Below are positions 15,726-22,477 of a DNA stretch of 29,920 nucleotides, one piece after another. Source of the stretch: Bacillota bacterium (lineage in GTDB: Bacteria; Bacillota; Clostridia; Oscillospirales; Ruminococcaceae); contig JAEYXR010000118.1 in NCBI GenBank assembly GCA_023431215.1, positions 1-29,920 of the forward strand. Reading direction: 5' to 3'. The stretch's first letter is position 1, and every line of letters starts with the position of its first letter. A model generated the notes under the pieces. That model worked only from the letters and a program-made list of their open reading frames with translations. It did no database searches and was not told where the DNA came from. The translations under genes and the position numbers were made by a program.

Positions 15726-16757
15726 GTGTCCAATTATACAGGATATAAATGCCCTGTGTGCCAAAAAACTTTTACAGACAATGATGATGTTGTGGTATGT
15801 CCCGAGTGTGGAACACCACATCACCGTGCCTGCTATCTTGAAAACGGCCACTGCGCAAATATTGACGGTCACATAGAGGGTAAGCACTGGTCCCCCTCGC
15901 CGGAGGAAAGACCTCGTCAAGAACCTGCTGTTACTGTTTGCGGCCGCTGCGGCGCCAACAATACCATTGATATGCCAAATTGTCAGGTTTGCGGATATCC
16001 TCTTACGCCTGCGCAGCATCATGAGGCCTACCGTTCTGCCTACCACAACCAGCCACATCAGGGTCCGCAGCATCCTTATCCCCCTTCCTATGGACAGGAG
16101 GGGTACAGGCAGCAGCAGCCCTACAGCCAAGGAGGGCCTTATTATGGCGCCCCCCAGGTTAATTTAACCGAAGAAATTGCAGAGGGAATAACCGCCAAGG
16201 AAATTTGCGACTTTGTTGGGCCAAACAATCTTTCCTTTTTAATGAAATTTAAAAAAATGGAGCAGTTTGGCGCAAGCATCACCTTTAACTGGTGCGGTAT
16301 CTTTGGTTTCTTTTACTGCTTTTACCGCAAAATGTATAAGCTGGGCGCCGTTTATCTTGGAGCTTTTTTGGCTGTTATGCTACCCGCGTTGGTGGTTGCC
16401 TCCAAATATATGGCTGAACTGGCGGCTACTACCGGTAGTCTTACCTTGGGAGTGCCCGAAGTAATTACCCCTGCCTATACCAACACCGTCATTGCTTCCG
16501 GCTTTTTGTGGCTGGTTATGATTATCTCAGCCATCATCAACTCCCTGACCTTTGACCGAGCCTATAAAAAACATGCCTTTAAAACCATTCGCCATGTAAA
16601 ATCCAACGGACGGTTTTCCACAGGCTCTCCCGATTATGTATTTTCTCTGGCACGGATGGGCGGAGTCAACTCTTTTGCTATTCTTATTACCATTGCCGGT
16701 TTGTTTGTGGGCAATAATTTGTTCAGCTTTTTCCTTTCTCAAATCTTTTTAAAATAA
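15726..16757 (+). CDS. RING-like/zinc-ribbon membrane protein (DUF2628-like C terminus)
   Basis: This protein of 343 residues has three parts. The N terminus is a prokaryotic RING-finger family 1 domain (KCPVCQKTF, VVVCPECGTPHHRACY, GHCANIDGH), likely binding two zinc ions. Next is a two-CxxC zinc ribbon (CGRCGANNTIDMPNCQVCGY). After a His/Pro/Gln/Tyr-rich linker comes a membrane domain resembling DUF2628, with about three to four helices and the family-like FNWCGIFGFFYCFYRKMYKL. Function is unknown; the zinc domains may bind a protein partner at the membrane. GTG at 15726 has GGAG 8 bases upstream; an ATG at 15684 lacks a ribosome site. Confidence 0.8.
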   Translation: MSNYTGYKCPVCQKTFTDNDDVVVCPECGTPHHRACYLENGHCANIDGHIEGKHWSPSPEERPRQEPAVTVCGRCGANNTIDMPNCQVCGYPLTPAQHHEAYRSAYHNQPHQGPQHPYPPSYGQEGYRQQQPYSQGGPYYGAPQVNLTEEIAEGITAKEICDFVGPNNLSFLMKFKKMEQFGASITFNWCGIFGFFYCFYRKMYKLGAVYLGAFLAVMLPALVVASKYMAELAATTGSLTLGVPEVITPAYTNTVIASGFLWLVMIISAIINSLTFDRAYKKHAFKTIRHVKSNGRFSTGSPDYVFSLARMGGVNSFAILITIAGLFVGNNLFSFFLSQIFLK

Positions 16758-16814
16758 CTGTTTTTATTTTTGGCAAGCTGCCTGAGCCAATGGGCAAAAA
16801 GCGAAGCATATTGT

Positions 16815-16845
16815 AGAAAAGGCGGTTTTACACCCGCCTTTTTCT
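16815..16845 (+). terminator. Intrinsic terminator
   Basis: Stem AGAAAAGGCGG pairs with CCGCCTTTTTCT around an eight-base loop and ends in a T-run. It terminates the RING/zinc-ribbon gene. Confidence 0.85.
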
Positions 16846-16939
16846 GTCAATAAGATTCTTTGTAAGCTTATTTTCTTTTAGCAAAAGTATCCCTTATGGG
16901 ACCAAAGCTTTATCTTATCATTTCTCCCTCTGTCATCAT

Positions 16940-16967
16940 TTGCAAAAGGCATTTTGTAGGTTATACT
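16940..16967 (+). promoter_or_regulatory. Probable galU promoter
   Basis: A -35-like TTGCAA (16940-16945) and -10 TATACT (16962-16967) have a 16-base spacer; an overlapping TATAAT three bases on may also serve. It would start transcripts just at the first leader hairpin. Confidence 0.5.
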
Positions 16968-16970
16968 ATA

Positions 16971-17070
16971 ATTATTAAAACAGTCGCAGACAGTTTTAAT
17001 AATTTCGCATCGGCCTTTGGCCGGCGCATTAAGATTGAAAGGCCTTGGGCGGCGAAACGCCCGCATGGCC
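16971..17070 (+). other. Structured leader of galU with three hairpins
   Basis: Three stem-loops follow each other before galU. The first is a 33-base near-perfect palindrome at 16971-17003 (11-base arms, an A/A mismatch, GTC/GAC, loop GCA). The second is CGGCC-TTT-GGCCG at 17011-17023. The third is at 17041-17070 (GGCC and GGGCG arms pairing with CGCCC and GGCC, loop containing GCGAAA). No T-run follows, so it is not a simple terminator. It matches no riboswitch class that I recognise. Confidence 0.55.
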
Positions 17071-17119
17071 AATTAATAAAATTACATCAGTGTGTTTGAA
17101 ACAGAAAAGGAGCTGCACT

Positions 17120-17995
17120 ATGAAAGTTAGGAAGGCTGTTATTCCTGCTGCCGGCTTGGGCACTCGCGTATTACCCGCCACCAAGTCTATTCCCAAAGAA
17201 ATTTTACCTATTGTGGACAAGCCTGCTATTCACTACATTGTAGAAGAGGCTGTACTCAGCGGTATTACCGATATTCTCATCATTACCAGCCGCGGCAAAG
17301 CACCTTTGGAAGACTACTTTGACCGTGCCCCCGAGCTGGAACAGCACCTGCTGCGCACAGGCAAAGATGAAATGTACCAACAGGTACTGGAACCTACCAA
17401 GCTTGCAAATATACAGTATATCCGTCAGAAAGAAACCAAGGGACTGGGTCACGCTGTTCTGTGTGCCAAAGAGTTTGTAGGAAACGAACCTTTTGCAGTG
17501 CTGTATGCAGACGACGTCATCATTTCCCCACCGGGCAGCCCCGCCACAGGTGAGCTGTGCTGCGCTTATGAAAAGTACGGCAAAGGCGTTGTTGGAATGA
17601 AAGAGGTAACCCCTGAGCAAATTCTGCGCTACTCCTCCCTTGCAGTTACCCCCTTGGAGGAAAGAGTATTTTCGGTAACCGACATGGTGGAAAAACCTGC
17701 ACCCGATAAGATTCTCAGTCTTTACTCCATTTTGGGCAGATGCGTACTGCCTCCGGAAATTTTTAAAATTTTGGAACGCACCCAGCCCGGTGCCGGCGGT
17801 GAAATTCAGCTGACCGATGCCATGCGTGAGCTTTGCTCCACCACAGGAATGACAGGCGTGGAGTATCTGGGCAAGCGTTACGACATGGGTAATAAATTGG
17901 GAATTATGGAAGCTTCTATTGAAGTGGCCTTAAAGCATCCTGAAATAGGCGCTGAATTTACCGAATATCTTAAGGATTTAGCTAAAAAGCTTTAA
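17120..17995 (+). CDS. galU: UTP--glucose-1-phosphate uridylyltransferase
   Basis: GalU makes UDP-glucose from UTP and glucose-1-phosphate in the cytosol, the donor for glycolipids and cell-surface sugars. The nucleotide-binding start AAGLGTRVLPATKSIPKEIL, the active-site VDKPAIHYIVEEA, VLYADDVI, MVEKP and GGEIQLTDAM are all intact over 291 residues, the usual length. The ATG at 17120 has AAAAGGAG 7 bases upstream; the frame extends upstream into the hairpin leader but has no ribosome site there. It stands alone, with a structured leader; UDP-glucose could feed the family 4 glycosyltransferase at 5570, which is inference. Confidence 0.96.
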   Translation: MKVRKAVIPAAGLGTRVLPATKSIPKEILPIVDKPAIHYIVEEAVLSGITDILIITSRGKAPLEDYFDRAPELEQHLLRTGKDEMYQQVLEPTKLANIQYIRQKETKGLGHAVLCAKEFVGNEPFAVLYADDVIISPPGSPATGELCCAYEKYGKGVVGMKEVTPEQILRYSSLAVTPLEERVFSVTDMVEKPAPDKILSLYSILGRCVLPPEIFKILERTQPGAGGEIQLTDAMRELCSTTGMTGVEYLGKRYDMGNKLGIMEASIEVALKHPEIGAEFTEYLKDLAKKL

Positions 17996-18001
17996 TTTAA
18001 G

Positions 18002-18030
18002 TTGACAAGCTCGTGTTGCATCGCTATAAT
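18002..18030 (+). promoter_or_regulatory. Consensus sigma-A promoter of rpsF-ssb-rpsR
   Basis: A perfect -35 TTGACA (18002-18007) and perfect -10 TATAAT (18025-18030) with a 17-base spacer, right after the galU stop. This is the strongest promoter in the window, as expected for a ribosomal-protein operon. Confidence 0.92.
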
Positions 18031-18047
18031 ATATGTGTTATGCCTGC

Positions 18048-18092
18048 CTTTTGGCGGGTTTAACTCCTTGCTCTGGCAAACAGTCAGAGCCT
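18048..18092 (+). promoter_or_regulatory. Candidate structured leader of rpsF
   Basis: Two hairpins lie in the 80-base leader: CCTGCC-TTTT-GGCGGG and GCTCTG / CAGAGC with a nine-base loop, just before the AAGGAGGTG ribosome site. Many bacteria control this operon by binding of S6:S18 to an rpsF leader RNA. The position fits, but I could not verify the conserved bulge of that motif. Confidence 0.4.
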
Positions 18093-18117
18093 AATGTCCA
18101 TAAGGAGGTGTAAAACT

Positions 18118-18411
18118 ATGGCAAACCTTACCGCCAGCTATGAAACTGTTATGATCATCAGCACAAAGAATGGCGAGGAGGCCACCGCGGCAATCGTTGA
18201 GAAGTTCAAGAAGCTGATCAGCGACAACGGTACCATCGAGTCTATCGACGAGTGGGGCAAGCGCAGACTTGCTTACGAAATCGACGACCAGGTGGAAGGC
18301 TACTACGTTCTGGTCAACTTCCAGAGCAGCCCCGAGTTCCCTGCTGAGCTCGACCGTGTGTACAAAATTACCGACGGTGTTATGCGTTCTCTCATCATCG
18401 CCAAAGCATAA
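18118..18411 (+). CDS. rpsF: 30S ribosomal protein S6
   Basis: bS6 is a small-subunit protein that binds with S18 on the platform of the 30S particle. The 97-residue sequence shows the family pattern: YETVMIISTKNGEE at the start, IDEWGKRRLAYEIDDQVEGY in the middle and RVYKITDGVMRSLI at the end. The ATG at 18118 has AAGGAGGTG 7 bases upstream; an in-frame ATG 24 bases earlier precedes that site and is not used. It is first in the classic rpsF-ssb-rpsR operon. Codon use is biased toward abundant codons, as in other highly expressed genes here. Confidence 0.97.
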   Translation: MANLTASYETVMIISTKNGEEATAAIVEKFKKLISDNGTIESIDEWGKRRLAYEIDDQVEGYYVLVNFQSSPEFPAELDRVYKITDGVMRSLIIAKA

Positions 18412-18423
18412 GGAGGCGTCCGT

Positions 18424-18867
18424 ATGTTTAACAAAGCAATTCTTGTTGGCAGACTGACTGCAGACCCTGAGCTTCGGCAAACTCCCAACGGTGTAGCCGT
18501 TTGCAGCTTTTCCATCGCCGTCGACCGCCGTTTTTCCGGCCGAGACGCTGAGCGTAAAGCTGATTTTATCAACATTGTTGCATGGCGCCAGCAAGCGGAG
18601 TTTATCTCCCGCTACTTCCGCAAGGGTGAGCCTATCGGTATTGAGGGCAGCATCCAAACCCGCAGCTATGAAGATAAGCAAGGCAATAAGCGCACCGCTG
18701 TTGAAGTCGTTGCAGATAATGCATTTTTTGTCGGCAGCAAAGGCAGCAGCCAAGCGGCAGCTTCCGTTCATCTGCCCACAGATGCCCCCCCGGCAGCTGT
18801 TTCTTACCAGAGCGGCGCCGCCAGCGACTTTGAAGAAGTGGAGACCGATAACGATCTTCCCTTCTAA
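18424..18867 (+). CDS. ssb: Single-stranded DNA-binding protein
   Basis: SSB coats single-stranded DNA in replication, repair and recombination and recruits partners through its C-terminal tip. The OB-fold runs from MFNKAILVGRLTADPELRQT to about residue 105, with FINIVAWRQQAEFISRYFRK and the strand RTAVEVVADNAFF. A short Ala/Ser-rich linker leads to the conserved acidic tip DNDLPF. The 147-residue length is on the short side but typical of Clostridia. AAGGAGG lies 7 bases before the ATG. It sits 12 bases after rpsF, between it and rpsR. Confidence 0.97.
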   Translation: MFNKAILVGRLTADPELRQTPNGVAVCSFSIAVDRRFSGRDAERKADFINIVAWRQQAEFISRYFRKGEPIGIEGSIQTRSYEDKQGNKRTAVEVVADNAFFVGSKGSSQAAASVHLPTDAPPAAVSYQSGAASDFEEVETDNDLPF

Positions 18868-18916
18868 CAACCTGATTTTTTCAGTTTCATTTTAATGGTA
18901 AAGGAGGTTCCCATCC

Positions 18917-19165
18917 ATGGAGCGTAACGAAAGATCCGAAAGACCCCGCGACAGAAAGCCCCGCCGCAAGGTTTGCGCTTTCTGCGTAGATAAAGTTGAG
19001 AGCATCGACTACAAGGATATCCCCCGTCTGCGGAGATATCTGTCTGAGAGAGCAAAGATTGTTCCTCGCAGAGTGACCGGCACCTGTGCCCGTCATCAGC
19101 GTCAGCTGACCATCGCTATCAAGCGTGCACGTCACCTGGCTCTTCTCCCCTACGTCAGCGACTAA
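18917..19165 (+). CDS. rpsR: 30S ribosomal protein S18 (zinc-ligand type)
   Basis: bS18 pairs with S6 on the 30S platform. The 82-residue sequence has the conserved core IDYKDIPRLRRYLSERAKIV and TGTCARHQRQLTIAIKRARH. The pairs Cys20/Cys23 (CAFC) and Cys57/His60 (CARH) form a likely zinc site, so this is the zinc-binding (C+) form. A basic N-terminal arm comes first. AAGGAGG lies 9 bases before the ATG. It is last in the rpsF-ssb-rpsR operon, followed by a strong terminator. Confidence 0.97.
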   Translation: MERNERSERPRDRKPRRKVCAFCVDKVESIDYKDIPRLRRYLSERAKIVPRRVTGTCARHQRQLTIAIKRARHLALLPYVSD

Positions 19166-19186
19166 TTATCCGTTTGCGTACTTTTG

Positions 19187-19216
19187 GCCGTCCTGCCTTT
19201 GGCAGGGCGGCTTTTT
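19187..19216 (+). terminator. Intrinsic terminator of the rpsF operon
   Basis: An 11-base-pair stem with one mismatch (GCCG, T/G, CCTGCC pairing with GGCAGG and CGGC) encloses a TTT loop and is followed by TTTTT. Confidence 0.92.
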
Positions 19217-19301
19217 GTCATATTATGCCAGACATGAAAAGAGGACTGTATCACTTCTTTGTGGCACAGCCTTTAAATATATTGTTATGACAATTTAGCT
19301 A

Positions 19302-19847
19302 TTACAGCAAGTTTTTGAAAGGTTGACGCTCAAATGGTTTAAAATAGTCAATCAAATACTTTCCCAAATGTACCCTTTTCAGGACTAGCACGCCTTGTGT
19401 CTCTGTTGCTGCATAATCTGACCCAATTACGATACTATATCGATACTGAATACCGCCTTTGAAGCGAATATCCTGCTTGAAAGAAATTGAATTAACCTTT
19501 AAATTTGTGTGATTGTCGGTGCAAAATTTGTCCACATCCAGCATGTGCCCATTTGCTGCAAAGCTTTCATAAGCGGAACTGCTCAACAGTGTATTAAAAT
19601 GTTCATAGTATCTCTCATAGGGTTCAGCAGGTACAGGGTATACACCGGAAGCAGCACTTGAACCAGGGCCAGAAGCACCCAATTCTTCTTGCAGCTGCTG
19701 AAATCTGCCTCCGTAGCTGGTATAAAGTAAGGTAAGAAATTCTTTACACAACTTTTGCTCTGCTGCAGGAAAAAGAAACCATACCACAACAAAGCCAGTG
19801 ATAAAAACTATAACCAATCCTGCAATAAGCTTTGAATGCTTTTTCAT
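19302..19847 (-). CDS. Membrane-anchored protein of unknown function
   Basis: This 181-residue protein has one N-terminal hydrophobic helix (LIAGLVIVFITGFVVVWFLF) after a basic start (MKKHSK), so it is either membrane-anchored or exported; there is no lipobox. The outside part has a helical segment with EFLTLLYTSYGG, a Gly/Ser/Ala-rich stretch, and a beta-rich end (IQYRYSIVIGSDY, QGVLVLKRVHLGKYLIDYF). I do not recognise a family. The ATG at 19847 has GGAGG 4 bases upstream. It stands alone, with no clear promoter in the about 200 bases before it. Confidence 0.7.
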   Translation of the reverse strand: MKKHSKLIAGLVIVFITGFVVVWFLFPAAEQKLCKEFLTLLYTSYGGRFQQLQEELGASGPGSSAASGVYPVPAEPYERYYEHFNTLLSSSAYESFAANGHMLDVDKFCTDNHTNLKVNSISFKQDIRFKGGIQYRYSIVIGSDYAATETQGVLVLKRVHLGKYLIDYFKPFERQPFKNLL

Positions 19848-20064
19848 GTTACCTCCAGACAATAATCATTCCATCATGCAATACTGATGAGAGAAGTAAT
19901 AGTCCTTAAGCCAATATGCCAAGGAGTATTCAAAGGAACCTGCACACAACAAGCAGTTTAGCCAATTCTTTGACATAATTTTATTATGATGCACAATATA
20001 GATGCTGTCAAATAAGCCTATAGAAAAATTTTCCCAGTTGCTTTTGTTTCTTTTTTTCGACTAC

Positions 20065-20093
20065 TTGACAAAATATTACCTTTGTACTATACT
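20065..20093 (+). promoter_or_regulatory. Strong sigma-A promoter of the attenuator-like leader
   Basis: A perfect -35 TTGACA (20065-20070) and -10 TATACT (20088-20093) have a 17-base spacer. Transcription should start near 20100, shortly before a ribosome site and tiny ORF. The segment between 19848 and 20064 shows nothing else that I can name. Confidence 0.85.
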
Positions 20094-20126
20094 TAACCAC
20101 AGTTTTAATGACGAAAGGAGCGATGT

Positions 20127-20183
20127 ATGATGAAAAAGACAACCAACAACACTTCCTACATGGCTCCCGGCATGGCTCACTAA
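20127..20183 (+). CDS. 18-residue leader-peptide-like ORF
   Basis: A tiny ORF with its own good ribosome site (GGAG, 6 bases before the ATG) encodes MMKKTTNNTSYMAPGMAH. It starts about 30 bases after the predicted transcription start, ends 27 bases before an intrinsic terminator, and lies upstream of the hydrolase-like gene. Its last codons contain CTCCCGG (20164-20170), which can pair with the terminator's 5' arm. Position and size fit a leader peptide of a transcription attenuator. No amino acid is strongly repeated, so the sensed signal is unclear. An alternative ORF from 20123 in another frame (27 codons) has worse spacing. Confidence 0.5.
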   Translation: MMKKTTNNTSYMAPGMAH

Positions 20184-20210
20184 AGGGTGAGTTACTTTGC
20201 AGATGACTTA

Positions 20211-20245
20211 ACCCGGGAGAGGTCACACCTTTTCCGGGTATTTTT
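20211..20245 (+). terminator. Intrinsic terminator inside the hydrolase leader (attenuator candidate)
   Basis: Stem ACCCGG / CCGGGT (20211-20216, 20234-20239) continues through three weak G-T/A-T pairs to AGGT / ACCT with a CAC loop, and is followed by TATTTTT. The element CTCCCGG at 20164-20170 is complementary to CCGGGAG at 20213-20219 and would break this stem, acting as an antiterminator. Whether readthrough is controlled is inference. Confidence 0.72.
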
Positions 20246-20274
20246 GCGTCTTGGCGCAAATTTACCGGGCAGCC

Positions 20275-20293
20275 GAAGCCATTCTTTGGCTTC
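20275..20293 (+). other. Hairpin just upstream of the hydrolase ribosome site
   Basis: A perfect six-base stem GAAGCC / GGCTTC with a seven-base loop ends five bases before AAGGAG (20299-20304). A second small hairpin, TTGCG / CGCAA, is at 20244-20259. They may influence translation start or protect the mRNA end. Confidence 0.45.
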
Positions 20294-20311
20294 TACCTAA
20301 GGAGAATTTGC

Positions 20312-21232
20312 ATGACAGAAGAATTATTGTTAGATACCACACTGGATATTTTAGAGAGTAACAGCTCAGAGGCCGCCTATGAATATTTAAAGGCGCAGTC
20401 CCAAAGTATTTCCTGCAAGACTTCACAGATTTACAACTTTTTATACTGCTTGGCTGCTGTCAGCGGTAGTCAGGAGGAAGCCCTGGGCTGGATAGAAGAA
20501 GCTATTTTAGAAAAAGGCTTTTGGTATCGCCCTTCCGTCTGGGAGGATGATGACCTAGCCAGTCTTTGGAACGACCCCCGTTTTACGGCATGCAGAAAAA
20601 TATCCGACAGTCGTTTTGTCGATGCAGAATCCGGTGCACATACCCTCTGTACCTGGCAGAAAGCCACACAGCCTCGCCTTGCCTTAACCCTACACGGTAA
20701 CCAGCAAAATATGCAGCACAGCCGTGCTGCATGGCAGCCGCTGGCGCATCTGGGCTGGCAGGTGGAGCAGGTACAGTCAAAGACTTTAGATTCCTATGAC
20801 CTGTATCGCTGGGAAGATGGCGGTGACGGTGGGCAGCAGCTTTGCCACGCTATTGCACAAATTCCCCACTGGTCACAGTACCAACGGCGGATGCTATGCG
20901 GCTTTTCGGCAGGCTGCGGTGTAATTCTGGACGCTTTGGCCCTTGACAACTTTGCCTGTGAGGAGCTTCTTCTTATGGCACCATGGATTCCTGCCATTGA
21001 GAAGCGAGGCCCGCAGATTATGGAGTTATTGAAGCTTCGGGGTATAAGACCGATTGTGCTGTGCGGAGATAAAGACAAAGACTGCCTACCCTTGGCTCAG
21101 CTTATTGCACAGCAAGCCGAAGAAGCAGGGGTGTCACTGCGTCTTTATGTCCTGCCTGGCCTGGGGCATTGCTTCCCCAGTGATTTTGAGGTCCTTCTAC
21201 CCAAGCTCCTAAAGAAGGATGATTCACTGTGA
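20312..21232 (+). CDS. Alpha/beta-hydrolase-like protein
   Basis: This 306-residue cytosolic protein combines a helical N-terminal part (about residues 1-95, TPR-like in style, AAYEYLKAQ and EEALGWIEEAI) with an alpha/beta-hydrolase-like domain. The nucleophile elbow reads GFSAG with Ser199. A catalytic Asp probably lies in CGDKDKD (253-257), and His286 is in GLGHCFP. The pieces are in the right order for a working triad, so an esterase- or peptidase-like activity is likely; the substrate is unknown. AAGGAG is 7 bases before the ATG. It follows the promoter, tiny ORF and terminator, so its expression may be controlled by readthrough. Confidence 0.72.
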   Translation: MTEELLLDTTLDILESNSSEAAYEYLKAQSQSISCKTSQIYNFLYCLAAVSGSQEEALGWIEEAILEKGFWYRPSVWEDDDLASLWNDPRFTACRKISDSRFVDAESGAHTLCTWQKATQPRLALTLHGNQQNMQHSRAAWQPLAHLGWQVEQVQSKTLDSYDLYRWEDGGDGGQQLCHAIAQIPHWSQYQRRMLCGFSAGCGVILDALALDNFACEELLLMAPWIPAIEKRGPQIMELLKLRGIRPIVLCGDKDKDCLPLAQLIAQQAEEAGVSLRLYVLPGLGHCFPSDFEVLLPKLLKKDDSL

Positions 21233-21353
21233 TAATGCCGCTTCATACACACCAGATTTTATCGCAATTTATCTAGCAGGATTTTTATGGATTAACCATC
21301 AAAAATCTGGGTGCTGCCGCTGCAAGCAAAGTTTATACGTAATACAAGTAAAA

Positions 21354-21380
21354 AGGGCGGCACTAAAAAAGTGCCGCCCT
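21354..21380. terminator. Intrinsic terminator between convergent genes
   Basis: A perfect 11-base-pair stem AGGGCGGCACT / AGTGCCGCCCT with a five-A loop. On the minus strand it is followed by TTTTTAC, giving a good terminator for the SPFH gene; the plus-strand tail is weaker. Confidence 0.88.
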
Positions 21381-21387
21381 AATTATT

Positions 21388-22308
21388 TTATTTGTCTGTC
21401 ATCAGTTCCTTTAAGGAGGCGGCCATGCCAGCCATGCCCTGAATGTTGCTGGGGATAATAATTTTGGTAGACTTACCATCTGCGGCTTTTACAAAGCTTT
21501 CATAAGCCTTTAGAGTCAGAACAGCCTCAGAGGGATTTGCTTCATTCAACATTTTAAGTGAATCAGCCGTAGCACGGTTGATCATCTCAATTGCTTCTGC
21601 TTCACCCTGTGCCTCACGAATCTTCTGTTCTTTTACAGCTTCTGCGCGTAGAATTGCAGCCTGCTTTTCGGCTTCGGCGTTCAGAATCTGAGACTCCTTA
21701 TTACCTTCTGCCACCAGAATCTGGCTGCGCTTCTCACCCTCAGCACGGAGGATAGACTCACGCCGCTCGCGCTCTGCCTTCATCTGCTTTTCCATGGCAT
21801 CCTGAATTTCTCTGGGAGGAATAATGTTCTTCAGCTCAACGCGGTTAACTTTAATACCCCACTTATCAGTTGCCAAATCCAAAGAAGCGGTAATTTTGGT
21901 GTTGATAACATCGCGGGAGGTTAAGGTGTGGTCAAGCTCCATGTCACCAATAATATTACGCAGGGTGGTAGCAGTAAGACTTTCAATGGCAAGCAATGGA
22001 CGTTCCACGCCATAGGTATACAGCTTGGCATCGGTAACCTGATAGAACACAATGGTATCAATCTGGATGGTTACGTTATCCTTAGTGATAACAGGCTGAG
22101 GAGCAAAGTCCATTACCTGCTCTTTTAAAGAAATTTTCTTGGCGACGCGGTCAAGCAGAGGGATTTTGACATGAAGACCTGTCTGCCAAGTACCATAATA
22201 TGCACCAAGGCGCTCCATCACATAAACAGTGGCCTGAGGAACCACGCGAACATTGGTGATGATGATGATGACCAGAATGAGTACGAGTAAACCAATGATA
22301 AAAGGCAT
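21388..22308 (-). CDS. SPFH/Band 7 protein (stomatin/QmcA type)
   Basis: This 306-residue stomatin-like protein has one N-terminal membrane helix (IIGLLVLILVIIIITN) followed by an SPFH domain from RVVPQATVYVMERLGAYYG to about residue 195 (WGIKVNRVELKNIIPPREIQ). A long Ala/Glu-rich coiled coil follows, and a short C-terminal domain ends it. Such proteins form large ring- or cage-like assemblies on membranes, often linked to membrane order or protease control. ATG at 22308 has AAGGGG five bases upstream; the frame extends upstream but without a ribosome site. The NfeD gene lies just upstream, the classic pairing. Confidence 0.92.
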   Translation of the reverse strand: MPFIIGLLVLILVIIIITNVRVVPQATVYVMERLGAYYGTWQTGLHVKIPLLDRVAKKISLKEQVMDFAPQPVITKDNVTIQIDTIVFYQVTDAKLYTYGVERPLLAIESLTATTLRNIIGDMELDHTLTSRDVINTKITASLDLATDKWGIKVNRVELKNIIPPREIQDAMEKQMKAERERRESILRAEGEKRSQILVAEGNKESQILNAEAEKQAAILRAEAVKEQKIREAQGEAEAIEMINRATADSLKMLNEANPSEAVLTLKAYESFVKAADGKSTKIIIPSNIQGMAGMAASLKELMTDK

Positions 22309-22348
22309 ATGTGCCCCTTTCTCCCACGGCTGACAGAATTTTTGTCCC

Positions 22349-22378
22349 CTTTGCGCCTGCCGGGGCCATGCGCAAAGG
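22349..22378 (-). other. GC-rich hairpin in the NfeD-SPFH gap
   Basis: Arms CCTTTGCGC and GCGCAAAGG form a nine-base-pair stem with a 13-base loop in the 169-base gap. No T-run follows, so it is more likely an mRNA processing or stability element, or a partial break between the two genes, than a full terminator. Confidence 0.5.
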
Positions 22379-22477
22379 TATATTGCTTGCGGCAATGCCG
22401 ACAAGATAATACTATGGTGTCATATGGCTTATAAAAAACCGTTTAACTGCCATCGTTATCTACTGTGACTGCGTTTT

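Noticed and set aside
20123..20206. 27-codon alternative ORF in the leader
   Set aside because: Its ATG is only two bases from GGAG, too close; the ATG at 20127 has the better spacing.
20184..20245. T-box or known riboswitch in the hydrolase leader
   Set aside because: The T-box sequence AGGGTGGNACCGCG is absent, and no other class signature I know fits.
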